Shown here: one piece after another, positions 48,660 through 59,206 of the stretch | How the letters are laid out: the number at the start of each line of letters is the position of its first letter | How positions within the stretch are numbered: the stretch's first letter is position 1 | Source of the DNA: Eledone cirrhosa | Taxonomy: Eukaryota; Mollusca; Cephalopoda; Octopoda; Eledonidae | Length of the DNA: 64,000 nucleotides | NCBI GenBank assembly: GCA_964016885.1 | Contig: OZ024742.1 | Span: 14,505,622 to 14,569,621 of the forward strand | Direction: 5' to 3' | Notes under the pieces: generated by a model | Seen by the model: the letters and a program-made list of their open reading frames with translations, nothing else | Databases searched by the model: none | What the model was told of the DNA's origin: nothing | Program-made: the position numbers and the translations under genes

Positions 48660-50775
48660 TGGCGCCTGTGTGAGATGCCTGTGTGAGATGCGTGTGTGAG
48701 GTGCCTGTGTAAGACGCCTGTGTGAGACGCCTGTGTGAGATGCCTGTGTGAGATGCCTGCGTGAGATGCCTGCGTGAGATGCCTGTGTGAGATGCCTGTG
48801 TGAGATGCCTGTGTGAGATGCCTGTGTGAGATGCCTGTGTGAGATGCCTGTGTGAGATGCATGTCTGAGGTGCCTGTGTAAGACGCCTGTGTGAGATGCC
48901 TGTGTGAGATGCCTGTGTGAGATGCCTGTGTGAGATGCCTGTGTGAGATGCCTGTGTGAGATGCATGTGTGAGGTGCCTGTGTAAGACGCCTGTGTGAGA
49001 TGCCTGTGTGAGATGCGTGTGTGAGATGCCTGTGTGAGATGCCTGCGTGAGATGCCTGTGTGAGATGCCTGTGTGAGATGCCTGTGTGAGATGCCTGTGT
49101 GAGATGCGTGTGTGAGGTGCCTGTGTAAGACGCCTGTGTGAGACGCCTGTGTGAGATGCCTGTGTGAGATGCCTGCATAAGATGCCTGCATGAGATGCCT
49201 GTGTGAGATGCTTGTGTGAGATGCCTGTGTGAGATGCCTGTGTGAGATGCCTGCGTGAGATGCCTGTGTGAGATGCCTGTGTGAGATGCCTGTGTGAGAT
49301 GCGAGATGCCTGTGTGAGATGCCTGTGTGAGATGCCTGCGCGAGATGCCTGCGCGAGATGCCTGCGTGAGATGCCTGCGTGAGATGCCTGTGTGAGATGC
49401 CTGTGTGAGATGCCTGTGTGAGGTGCCTGTGTGAGGTGCCTGTGTAAGACGCCTGTGAGATGCCTGCGTGAGATGCCTGCGTGAGATGCCTGTGTCAGAT
49501 GCCTGTGTCAGATGCCTGTGTGAGATGCCTGTGTGAGATGCGTGTGTGAGATGCGTGTGTGAGATGCCTGTGTGAGATGCCTGTGTGAGATGCCTGTGTG
49601 AGATGCCTGCGTGAGATGCCTGTGTGAGATGCCTGTGTGAGATGCCTGTGTGAGATGCCTGCGTGAGATGCATGTGTGAGATGCGTGTGTGAGATGCCTG
49701 CGTGAGATGCCTGTGTGAGATGCCTGTGTGAGATGCCTGTGTGAGATGCCTGTGTGAGATGCCTGTGTGAGATGCGTTTGTGAGATGCCTGTGTGAGATG
49801 CGTGTGTGAGATGCCTGTGTGAGATGCGTTTGTGAGATGCCTGTGTGAGATGCCTGCGTGAGATGCCTGTGTGAGATGCCTGTGTGAGATGCCTGTGTGA
49901 GATGCCTGTGTGAGATGCGTTTGTGAGATGCCTGTGTGAGATGCGTGTGTGAGATGCGTGTGTGAGATGCCTGTGTGAGATGCCTGCGTGAGATGCCTGT
50001 GTGAGATGCCTGCGTGAGATGCCTGTGTGAGATGCCTGCGTGAGATGCCTGTGTGAGATGCCTGTGTGAGATGCCTGTGTGAGATGCGTGTGTGAGATGC
50101 CTGTATGAGATGCCTGTGTGAGATGCCTGTGTGAGATGCCTGTGTGAGATGCCTGTGTGAGATGCGTGTGTGAGATGCCTGTGTGAGATGCCTGTGTGAG
50201 ATGCGTGTGTGAGATGCCTGTGTGAGATGCCTGTGTGAGATGCCTGTGTGAGATGCCTGTGTGAGATGCGTGTGTGAGATGCGTGTGTGAGATGCCTGTG
50301 TGAGACGCCTGTGTGAGATGCCTGTGTGAGATGCCTGTGTGAGATGCGTTTGTGAGATGCGTGTGTGAGATGCCTGTGTGAGATGCCTGTGTGAGATGCC
50401 TGTGTGAGATGCCTGTGTGAGATGCGTTTGTGAGATGCGTGTGTGAGATGCGTGTGTGAGATGCGTGTGTGAGATGCCTGTGTGAGATGCCTGCGTGAGA
50501 TGCCTGTGTGAGATGCCTGTGTGAGATGCCTGCGTGAGATGCCTGCGTGAGATGCGTGTGTGAGATGCGTGTGTGAGATGCCTGCGTGAGATGCCTGTGT
50601 GAGATGCCTGTGTGAGATGCCTGTGTGAGATGCGTTTGTGAGATGCCTGTGTGAGATGCCTGTGTGAGATGCCTGTGTGAGATGCGTTTGTGAGATGCGT
50701 GTGTGAGATGCGTGTGTGAGATGCGTGTGTGAGATGCCTGTGTGAGATGCCTGTGTGAGATGTCCTTGTGAGATG
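48660..50775. repeat. 13-bp minisatellite, about 162 copies, derived from a LINE frame
   Basis: The unit is GATGCCTGTGTGA, with variants gcgtgtg, gcctgcg, gcgtttg and gacgcc. Because 13 is one more than a multiple of three, the three frames of the minus strand are phase-shifted versions of one 13-residue peptide (HLTQASHTGISHR). All three stay open, giving frames of 741, 558 and 503 codons. On the plus strand the unit reads D-A-C-V-R, the residues preceding AMLHGSETW in the adjoining LINE, and the array passes without a gap into that LINE at about 50770. Confidence 0.96.
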
Positions 50776-51206
50776 CGTGATGCTGCATGGTAGTGAGACA
50801 TGGGCAGCAACTGCTGAGGATATGCGACAGCTGGAGAGAAATGAAGCAAGCATGCTCCGTTGGATGTGCCATGTTAATGCATGTGAATGACCAAGCATGG
50901 ATGTGTTGAGAGAGAAACCGTGTATAAGAGGGATAAGTTGTAGTGTGCGGGAGAGAAGACTGCGATAGTATGGACATGTGATGCGCATGGAAGATGACCA
51001 CTGGATAAAGAAGTGCCAAGAAATCCCAGTAGAAGGAAGATGCAGTAGAGGAAGACCACGAAAAACATGGGCGGAGGTGGTGAGAGCAGACCTCAGATCG
51101 CTGAAGCTCTCTGAGGAGATGAAGGATCGTGACAAGTGGAGAGATGCTGTGCTAAATAGGACCCGCTCCACCCTTGCAAGCAGGGAAAAGCGGACGTAAA
51201 ATGATG

Positions 51207-51213
<7 letters not shown>
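50776..51213 (+). mobile_element. LINE family 2, C-terminal end and tail
   Basis: It continues directly from the 13-bp array: VMLHGSETWAATAEDMRQLE, RNEASMLRWMCHVNA, then a broken frame, then VRADLRSLKLSEEM and DAVLNRTRSTLASREKRT with a stop, followed by 'aaaatgatgatta'. The 50978-51199 frame is open. Near 50885 a TGA follows 'gcatgtgaa', so the copy is dead. Confidence 0.85.
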
Positions 51214-51263
<50 letters not shown>

Positions 51264-51461
51264 GATAGGTGTGTAACATTAGTTATTTGAAGTGCTATTG
51301 ATTACAGAGTCAGTTTCAATTGTGATTGATCATACTTTCAGCTGATCGTTAACGAAACACGTGTCATCTGTGAATAAGGTGCAATCTTGATACTTTGTTC
51401 CAGTTTACCTATTACACACATATATATATGTGTGTGTGTATATATATATAAATATATACGA
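51211..51461. repeat. (TA)n microsatellites with inverted repeat fragment between
   Basis: (TA) tracts at 51211-51260 and a TA/TG tract at 51417-51460 enclose about 155 bp of other sequence. This includes 'ttcagctgatcgttaacgaa' and 'acacgtgtcat', the inverted counterpart of 48512-48541. Confidence 0.8.
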
Positions 51462-52234
51462 ACAGCAATGTTGCATGGTAGTGAGACCTGGGCATTGTGT
51501 GCAGAGGATATACGCAGACTAGAGAGGAACGAAGCTTGCATGCTCCGCTGGATGTGTAACAGTAATATACGTGAACGGCAAAGCATAAACGAACTAAGGA
51601 AAAAATTAGAGATAAGAGGGATCAGATGTTGTTTACTCGAGAGAAGGCTGCGTTGGTATGGACACGTGATGCGCATGAAAGTCGATAGCTGTATTACAAA
51701 GTGCAGGGCAATAAAGATAGACGGTAGCCACGGAATAGGCAGACCTAGAAAAACATGGGATGAGCTGATAAACTCCGACCTCACACACTTACACCTCTCC
51801 AAGACAATGTCACTGGACCGTGACCTTTGGCGGTACTCAGTAACAGAGAAGACCCGCCTTGCCAGTAGGCATCTCTAACAAACTACACCCCGTCCCGCCA
51901 CCACCCCCACCCCATCCACACCACCCCGTTCCATGTAAAGTTATGTTGGTGCCGCGCCATCCAGGCCGAAACAAACGAGATCGTGTAGGTGTCACGACAA
52001 AAAAACACACAGTCCACGCTGTAATGTGGCCGTGTAGGCAACACGGTAAAAACCTCCCAGACCCACACTGTAAATGTGGTTGGTGTTAGGAAGGGCATCC
52101 AACTGTAGAAAACCTGCCAGACAGTCCTATGCGAGCAAGACAATCACTCTTGCCTCAAGTGGGACTACCCCCGTCCAAACCCATGCAAGCGTGGAACACG
52201 GACGTTAAACGTTGATGATGATGATGATGATGAT
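51462..52234 (+). mobile_element. LINE family 1, 5'-truncated copy
   Basis: It starts abruptly in a TA/TG microsatellite with codons for R-T-A-M-L-H-G-S-E-T-W. The frame 51387..51878 runs through LRWYGHVMRM and GRPRKTWDELINSDLTHL to a stop, followed by the 3' UTR and a (GAT)n tail ending at about 52234. The sequence is nearly identical to the copies at 23793 and 54377. Confidence 0.9.
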
Positions 52235-52251
52235 ATATATACACATATTCT

Positions 52252-53757
52252 AAGGTTAGAATTAATGAATATTGTGAAGAATTTAGTGTAAAAGTTGGTG
52301 TTCACCAAGGCTCTGTCCTTAGCCCCCTCCTATTTATTATTGCCCTTCAGGCTATAACAGAGGAGTTCAAGACCGGCTGCCCATGGGAATTCCTATACGC
52401 AGATGATCTAACGCTCATAGCTGAATCAATGGCTGAACTAGAAAAGAAATTCCAAACATGGAAGCATGGCCTAGAATCAAAAGGACTTAAAGTTAACTTG
52501 TCTAAGACTAAAGTCCTAGTTTGTAGAAAGAAAAATAAGGCACAGGTACCCTCAGGGAAATGGCCTTGCTGAAAGGAAAGGAGTAGGCAGAAATTCAATT
52601 TTATGTCCCAAATGCAAAGTATGGGTACATAAAAGATGTAGTGGGATCACAGGTAAACTATCTAAGAACGTAGACTTTATATGTGGCCAATGCTCAGGTG
52701 CAATAGGTAGCAAGTGTCCACAGGATACTAGCCCCTTCTATTGCCCAGATGATTCTATAGAAATAGTAGATACGTTACCTGGGTGACAAAATCAGCAGTG
52801 GTGGAGGGTGTTCTGAAAGTACAGTAGCCAGAGTCAGAACGAGATGGAAAAAGTTCAGAGAGCTTATACCGCTGTTGGCCACAAAAGGTTTCTCTCTAAA
52901 AATGAAAGGCAGATTGTATGATGCTTGTATACGAACTGCAATGCTACATGGCAGTGAGACCTGGGCATTGTGTGCAGAGGATATACGTAGACTGGAAAGG
53001 AAGGAAGCATGCATGCTCTGCTGGATGTGTAATAGTAATATATGTAAACGGCAAAGCATAAATGAACTAGGTGAGAAATTAGGAATAAGAGGGATCAGAT
53101 GCTGTTTACTGGAGAGAAGACTACGTTGGTATGGCCACGTGATGCGCATGAAAGATGACAGCTGTATAAAAAAGTGCAGGGCGATCACAATTGATGGTAG
53201 TTACAGAGTAGGTAGACCCAGAAAAACCTGGGACGATCTGATAAATTCCGACCTTACACACTTGCACCTCTCTAAGACAATGTCACTGGACCGAGATCTT
53301 TGGCGCTACACAGTAATACAGAAGACCCGCCTTGCCTATGTACAAAGTGAAACCTACAGTCAGTAGGCACCTCTTAACCAAATATACACCCCCCAACCCA
53401 CTACCCCTAACCTATCCTCCCACTCCCACCAACACCACCCTGTCTCTATAAAGTTGGTACCACAACATCCAGTCCAAGTAAATGAGATAAATGAGATGGA
53501 GATCGTGTATGTGTCACGAGAAAAAAACACACAGTCCACGCTGTAATGTGGCCGTGTAGGTAACATGGTAAAAAGTTCCCAGTTCCACACTGTAAATGTG
53601 GTTGGTGTTAGGAAGGGCATCCAGCCATAGAAAACCTGCCAGATAGTCCTATTTGAGCGAGACACGGTCACCCGACCCACCTTGCCTCAAGTGGGACAAC
53701 TCCCGTCTAACCCATGCTAACATGGAAAGTGGACGTTAAACGAGGATGATGATGATG

Positions 53758-53762
<5 letters not shown>
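52252..53762 (+). mobile_element. LINE family 1, copy with reverse-transcriptase part, frameshifted
   Basis: It starts within the RT domain (VRINEYCEEFSVKVGVHQGS, SVLSPLLFIIALQAI, EFLYADDLTLIAES), so it has motifs B and C but lacks motif A. A deletion before 'tgctgaaaggaaaggag' (about 52570) breaks the frame inside the zinc module, whose second half (CPKCKVWVHKRCSG) is readable in another frame. A second break is near 52770. The C-terminal frame 52875..53366 is open. It ends in a 3' UTR and (GAT)n at about 53760. More diverged than the 51462 copy, hence older. Confidence 0.88.
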
Positions 53763-53790
<28 letters not shown>

Positions 53791-53825
53791 TATATATATG
53801 TGCGTGTGTGTATTTATATATACAT

Positions 53826-54336
53826 GCGTATGAAGGATGACAGCTGCATAAAAATGTGCAGAGCACTAGAAGTTGATGGAAACCGCGGAGTGGGGAGACC
53901 CAAGATGACCTGGGATGAGGTGATAAAAGCCGACCTTACCCAATTACACCTCTCAAAGACAATGACACACGACCGTGACTTCTGGCGTCACGCAGTAATA
54001 CAGAGTACCCGACCTCCCATGGGTACAAGCTGAAGCATATAGACAATATGCCCCCACACCCCCCACCGCAAGGTGGTCGTGGAGGTGCCACGGCAAAAAA
54101 GCACCCAGCCCACACTGTAAAGTGGACGTGTAGGCGCCACGAAAAAGCACCCAGCACTCACTGTAAATGAGGTTGGTGTTAGGAAGGGCATCCAGCTGTA
54201 GAAATCAAGCCAGATCAGTTCCTGTATGAGCAAGGCATGGTCAGCCGACCAGACACTGCCCACAACAGGGCAACCCGTCTAACCCATGCTAGCGTGGAAG
54301 AACGGACGTAAAACGGTGATGATGATGATGATGATG
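53826..54336 (+). mobile_element. LINE family 1-like, short 3' copy, diverged
   Basis: It starts at codons for M-R-M-K-D-D inside a TA/CA microsatellite and keeps GRPKMTWDEVIKADLTQLHL. The 3' UTR is related but has 'cactgtaaagtggacgtgta'-type blocks not seen in the others, so this is a subfamily. A (GAT)n tail ends it. Confidence 0.85.
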
Positions 54337-54396
54337 ATATACACACACGCACATATATATATGTGCGTGTGTCATCATCATCATCATCATCAACGT
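54318..54396. repeat. palindromic junction of two LINE tails
   Basis: (GAT)n followed by 'acacacacgcacatatata' and its mirror 'tatatgtgcgtgtgt' then (CAT)n. The tails of a plus-strand and a minus-strand LINE meet tail to tail, and the microsatellite between them is itself self-complementary. Confidence 0.85.
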
Positions 54397-56082
54397 TTAA
54401 CGTCCGTGTTCCACGCTTGCATGGGTTTGGACGGGGGTTTTCCCACTTGAGGCAAGAGTGATTGTCTTGCTCGCATAGGACTGTCTGGCAGGTTTTCTAC
54501 AGTTGGATGCCCTTCCTAACACCAACCACATTTACAGTGTGGGTCTGGGAGGTTTTTACCGTGTTGCCTACACGGCCACATTACAGCGTGGACTGTGTGT
54601 TTTTTTGTCGTGACACCTACACGATCTCATTTGTTTCGGCCTGGATGGTGTGGCACCAACATAACTTTACATAGAAGGGGGCGGTGTGGATGGGGTGGGG
54701 TGGGTGGGACGGGGGTGTATTTTGTTAGAGATGCCTACTGACTGTAGTAGGTTTTACTATGTATTTAGGTAAGGCGGGTCTTCTCTATTACTGAGTACCG
54801 CCAAAGGTCTCGGTCCAGTGACATTGTCTTGGAGAGGTGTAAGTGTGTGAGGTCGGAGTTTATCAGCTCGTCCCAGGTTTTTCTGGGTCTGCCTATTCCG
54901 TGGCTACCGTCTATCTTTATTGCCCTGCACTTTGTTATACACCTATCGTCTTTCATGCGCATCACGTGTCCATACCAATGTAGCCTTCTCTCGACTAAAC
55001 AACATCTGATCCCTCTTATTTCTAATTTTTTCCTTAGTTCGTTTATGCTTTGCCGTTCACGTATATTACTATTACACATCCAGCGGAGCATGCAAGCTTC
55101 GTTCCTCTCTAGTCTGCGTATATCCTCTGCACACAATGCCCAGGTCTCACTGCCATGCAACATTGCTGTTCGTATGCAGGCATCATACAACCTGCCTTTC
55201 ATTTTTAGGGAGAACCCTTTAGCGGCTAATAGTGGTATAAGCTCTCTGAACTTTTTCCATCCAGTTCTGACTCTAGCTACTGTACTTTCAGAGCACCCTC
55301 CCCCACTGCTGATTTTGTCACCCAGGTAACGGAAGCTGTCCACTATTTCTATAGAGCCCTCTGCGCAGTTGAAAGAGCTAGTATTTTGTGGGCACTTGCT
55401 GCTACTTATTGCATCAGAGCACCGGCCACATGTGAAATCTATGTTCTTAGTTAGCTTACCTGTGATCCCACTACATCTTTTATGCACCCATACTTTGCAT
55501 TTCGGACACAAAATGGAGTTTCTACCTACGCCTTTCCTACACACTGAGCATGGCCACTTCCGGGAAGGGACCGCCGCCTTATTTTCTTTCCTACAAACTA
55601 GAACTTTGGTCTTAACCAGGTTAATTTTAAGGCCTTTTGATTCTAGGCCGTGCTTCCATGTTTGGAATTTCTTCTCTAGCTCGGCCATTGATTCAGCTAT
55701 GAGTGTTAGGTCGTCTGCGTATAGGAGTTCCCATGGGCAGCCGGTCTTGTACTCCTCTGCTATAGCCTGAAGGGCAATAATAAATAGTAGGGGGCTGAGA
55801 ACAGAGCCCTGATGGACGCCAACTTTTACGCTAAACTCTTCACTATATTCGTTGTTAATTCTAACCTTGCTGACTGTTTCTTTATACATGGCTTGTATAG
55901 CTCTCACAAGCCATTCGTCAACACCTAGTTTTCTAAGAGCCCACCAGATAATGGAACGGGGGGCTCTGTCGAAGGCTTTCTCCAAGTCGATAAAAGCTAA
56001 GTATAGGGGTTTACTTTTAGCTAGGTACTGCTCCTGTAGTTGTCGTACAATGAAAAGAGCGTCTGTGGTACTTTTGCCTGTG

Positions 56083-56085
<3 letters not shown>
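54377..56085 (-). mobile_element. LINE family 1, longest copy: RT, PHD-like zinc module, C-terminal region
   Basis: The minus frame 56336..54765 is open for 523 codons. Its first ~84 codons are only translated microsatellite; element sequence begins at TGKSTTDALFIVRQLQ. Reverse-transcriptase motif A is LAFIDLEKAFD, motif B VGVHQGSVLSPLLFI, motif C LYADDLTLIAES (catalytic Y-A-D-D). Next comes a zinc-binding module with spacing of PHD type (CSVC, CPKC, H, C, CGRC: C4HC3), then RYLGDKISSGGGCSES, AMLHGSETWAL, WYGHVMRM, GRPRKTW and a stop. The 3' UTR and (GAT)n tail end at 54377. The endonuclease and N-terminal RT are absent, so this copy cannot move by itself, but the intact frame shows it inserted recently. 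It lies antisense in SNX25 intron 3. The clade is tentatively RTE-like. Confidence 0.9.
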
Positions 56086-56358
<273 letters not shown>

Positions 56359-56600
56359 TGAAAACAAAGCGAGGTTTCACATTAAGGACTTTATACAGAG
56401 TTACGACTGTTTCACAGATGGGTTGCTCAGGAAATATATAAATGCTATACACCCGACTCCAGCCCCAGACTGCTCATCAGACTTATTAATCAAACAAAGC
56501 CAAAATATATATATATATCTAGCCCATGCCAGCATCGTCTAACCTATGCCAGCATGGAAAAATGGACGTTAAACGGAGATGATGATAATGATGATGATAT
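56359..56600. other. short unique or dispersed sequence in intron 3
   Basis: 'gaaaacaaagcgaggtttca' to 'caaacaaagccaaaatatat' has no stop-free long frame. At 56518-56600 there is a decayed LINE 3' end ('gccagcatggaaaaatggac', 'gttaaacggagatgatgat'). Confidence 0.4.
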
Positions 56601-56616
56601 ATATATATATATAAAA

Positions 56617-56985
56617 CCAAATATACATCCCAACCCACTACCCCTACTCCATCCTCCCACTCCCTCAACACCACCCTTTCTCTGTAAAGTTATGTTGGTA
56701 CCACAACATCCAGTCCAAACTAATGATGTTGTGTAGGTGTCACGACAAAAAACACACAGTCCACGCTGTAATGTGGTTGTGTAGGTAACACGGTAAAAAG
56801 CTCCCAGTACACATTGTAAATGTGGTTGGTGTTAGGAAGCATATCCAGCCATAGAAAACCTGCCAGATAGTCCTATATGAGTGAGACACTGACACCCGAC
56901 CAATCTTGTCTCAAGTGGGACAATTCCCATCTAACCCATGCTAGCGTGGAAGATAGACGTTAAACAATGATGATGATGATGATAT
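56617..56985 (+). mobile_element. LINE family 1, 3' UTR-only copy
   Basis: It starts at the C-rich 'ccaacccactacccctactc' part of the 3' UTR and runs to the (GAT)n tail. It is closest to the 52252-53762 copy ('cccaacccactacccctaac'), so it belongs to the same subfamily. Confidence 0.85.
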
Positions 56986-56992
56986 ATATATT

Positions 56993-57082
56993 TATTAAAA
57001 TAACAGATTAAAGTTTAAGCAAATAATCGCTGCTTTCACCCTTAGCGATTATTTGCTTAAACTTTAATCTGTTATTTTAATA
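56993..57082. repeat. perfect 38-bp stem hairpin element, copy 2, in SNX25 intron 3
   Basis: The arms 56993-57030 and 57045-57082 are exact reverse complements, with a 14-base loop 'tgctttcaccctta'. The stem begins 'tattaaaataacagattaaa'. It is 148 bp upstream of exon 4. The same element, with decayed arms, is at 26612. Confidence 0.95.
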
Positions 57083-57111
57083 AATATTTGCTCTAGGGTT
57101 CTTCTTATTAT

Positions 57112-57147
<36 letters not shown>

Positions 57148-57230
57148 TAATGAATCCATTTTGTTCTAGAACTAATTAATCTCAGATAGAACTTTTGTAA
57201 CTGTGTTTGTTTTTTGCTTATTCCTCTCAG

Positions 57231-57409
57231 GTCAAAAGATTCAACATCATCTCACAAATACACAATATACCCCTGGTTGGAAAATGAAGAAAAGGAGAAG
57301 GAGTTTCTGAGGTTTCTCACTGATTCTGTGATGTTTGTACTTCTACCTACAAACTATGCTCATTGTGATATTGTTCGACATTTATTAAGGGAAATTTTCA
57401 CCGTTTCTG
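57231..57409 (+). CDS. SNX25: SNX25-like, exon 4 (PXA domain)
   Basis: The acceptor is 'gcttattcctctcag' at 57230 and the donor TCTG|GTAAAT starts at 57410. Length is 179 bp. The first base completes the Thr codon and a single G remains at the end. It encodes KDSTSSHKYTIYPWLENEEK, a charged surface stretch, then FLRFLTDSVMFVLLPTNYAH and CDIVRHLLREIFTVS. The last part matches the SNX25 PXA core 'R.L..CLLP....S...R..L.EIL.T.VL'. Confidence 0.88.
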
Positions 57410-57623
57410 GTAAATATGCTTTACTTTACTTCTTGCCTTCTTTTTTCTTAAGAAATGTACTAAATATCAGCTTACTAATGGAAAACTTATTTTATTTAAT
57501 GCCTCTAAATGTTTGGTTATTTTTAAAATTAATTAAAACACATAGGCAGTGTCTTTCATAAAAAATACCATAATTAAGAGTTTAATTAACCCTTTCTTAT
57601 GTTTTTATTGTGTGTTCTTTCAG

Positions 57624-57810
57624 TGCTGAAGCCCTCCATTGATTTGGTGTGTGATCCAGAATTTATCAACGAACAACTACGCTCCTATCTAAGTTACCGT
57701 GCCAAGTTGTCAGAAGACACCAGGAAAACCTATTCTTATGCTGCGACATATGAAGAATTTGTCAAAATGATCCAAAATTGTGAAGACATTGAATGTCTGA
57801 AACAACTTCG
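57624..57810 (+). CDS. SNX25: SNX25-like, exon 5 (end of PXA domain)
   Basis: The acceptor is 'tattgtgtgttctttcag' at 57623 and the donor CTTCG|GTAAGG starts at 57811. Length is 187 bp. The translation VLKPSIDLVCDPEFINEQLR, SYLSYRAKLSEDTRKTYSYA and ATYEEFVKMIQNCEDIECLK carries the most diagnostic SNX25 motifs: 'VLKP...L..P.YIN..L', 'Y.YA.SYE.F.K.I' and 'FLKQLR'. The 213-bp intron before it has nothing but AT-rich sequence. Confidence 0.92.
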
Positions 57811-58351
57811 GTAAGGAAAGCAGTTTGTTTTATATTTTATTTATATTTTATTGGCATTAGGAAGGGCATCCAGCCATAGAAACCATACTCCATGTACATG
57901 CTGTAAAGTGGTTGGTGCTTGGAAGGGCATCCAACCATAGAAACCATGCTCCCTGTACATACTATAATGTGGTTGGTATTAGGAAGGGCAGCAAGCTGTA
58001 GAAAATATGCTCCTGACACATCTGTGACAGAAGCTCTGTTTTAGTACTGACTTGGTCTGTTGACAACATGTCCAACCCTTGTTAGCTGGGAAAATGGCCT
58101 CAAAATGTGACAATCTGTCTAACTCATGCAAACATGGAAAACATGTTGTCATCATCATGTAGCAACCTGTCTAATCCATGAAAACAAATGTTAAATGATA
58201 GTGATGGTGGTGGTGGTAGTGGTGGTGATGATGATGATTGTGGTGGTAGTGGTGGTAGTGATGATGATGGTGGGGATGATAATGATGATGACAATGATGA
58301 TGATGATGATGATGATAATTAATTGATTGACTGGTTGATTGATATTTGTAG
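57811..58351. repeat. SNX25 intron 5: repeated LINE 3' UTR pieces and (GGT/GAT)n
   Basis: Three direct copies of a 57-65 bp piece of the LINE 3' UTR ('attaggaagggcatccagcc' and its variants at about 57852, 57918 and 57978) are followed by decayed tail sequence. An irregular GGTGGT/GATGAT tract at 58196-58320 stops 30 bp before exon 6. Confidence 0.75.
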
Positions 58352-58425
58352 ATATAACATCATAAGTGAAATATTACAAGCTACAACTATTAACAACTGG
58401 AAGAAATCACAAGGTATCAGCACAG
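58352..58425 (+). CDS. SNX25: SNX25-like, exon 6
   Basis: The acceptor is 'gattgatatttgtag' at 58351 and the donor CACAG|GTAAAC starts at 58426. Length is 74 bp. The codon split CG/A gives Arg, then YNIISEILQATTINNWKKSQ, matching the SNX25 'LRYQIV.EI.QATTI' helix after the PXA domain. An alternative donor at ACAAG|GTATCA (58412/58413) would shift the frame relative to exon 7 and is less likely. Confidence 0.87.
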
Positions 58426-58667
58426 GTAAACATGTTTGTCTTTTTAACCCTTTTCATACGAACCCACCTGAAACTGCTGCTGGGTTTTTCATCTCAAAAC
58501 TTTATTTTAAAGTTAGATTACATTATATATATTGTTTTAATATTTATATTAAAACCTTTCATCATAATTTTATGTAAGAATGTTTTGTTATGTTCCAAAC
58601 CTCAAATTAATAATTAAAAGTTTAAGTTATATAATTAAATTCCTCCATTATTTTAAAACACTTTAGA
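58426..58667. other. start of SNX25 intron 6, no gene
   Basis: AT-rich sequence; the two overlapping open frames here are run-ons from exon 6. 'aacccttttcatacgaaccc' resembles 'caacccttttgataccaacc' at about 59680 after exon 7, so a small repeat is shared by the two introns. Confidence 0.5.
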
Positions 58668-58955
58668 AAGGAGGTGTGTGGCCTAGGGGTAAGGGTGTTG
58701 GACTGATGATCATAATGTTGTGGGTTTGATTACTGGACTGGGTTCTCTGTTGTATTCTTGATCAAAATATTTAATTTCACGTTGCTCCAGTTTACTCAGC
58801 TGAAAACGAATACCAGCAATAGCTAAGGGTTTGACCCTGCGATGGATTGGTGCCCTGTCCAGGGGAAGTCTCATACTCTCAGTTTCTTATTGCCACAGAC
58901 ACTGGGATAAGACCCAGCCTGTCAGCCTCTGGGCACAAGACAGATTTTACTTAAC
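58668..58955 (+). mobile_element. tRNA-derived SINE, second type
   Basis: The head has an A-box-like 'tggcctaggggtaagggtg' and a B-box-like 'gggtttgattactgg'. The body has 'ttaatttcacgttgctccag' and 'tttactcagctg', shared with the SINE at 59765. The tail region 'gcgatggattggtgccctgt' then 'ccaggggaagtctcatactc' is separate from that element, so the two are different SINEs sharing a central domain. Confidence 0.75.
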
Positions 58956-58959
58956 ATTA

Positions 58960-59033
<74 letters not shown>

Positions 59034-59206
59034 AACAAGTAAGACCCCGACGGCTGAGCTCAAGCCGTTTCGACGGCTAATTCTGGACTGAATGAAAATT
59101 TATTGAGTACTTTGGTGCGTTATGGTCCACCTGGTTCCTTACCACATTTCCTTCGTTATACATATATATATATATGTATATATATTTAATTAAAAAATGA
59201 ACAACA
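58960..59206. repeat. (TA)n microsatellites and dispersed-repeat fragment
   Basis: TA tracts at about 58963-59030 and 59160-59185. Between them is 'cgacggctgagctcaagccg' and 'tttcgacggcta', the same family as at 24899. Confidence 0.75.
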
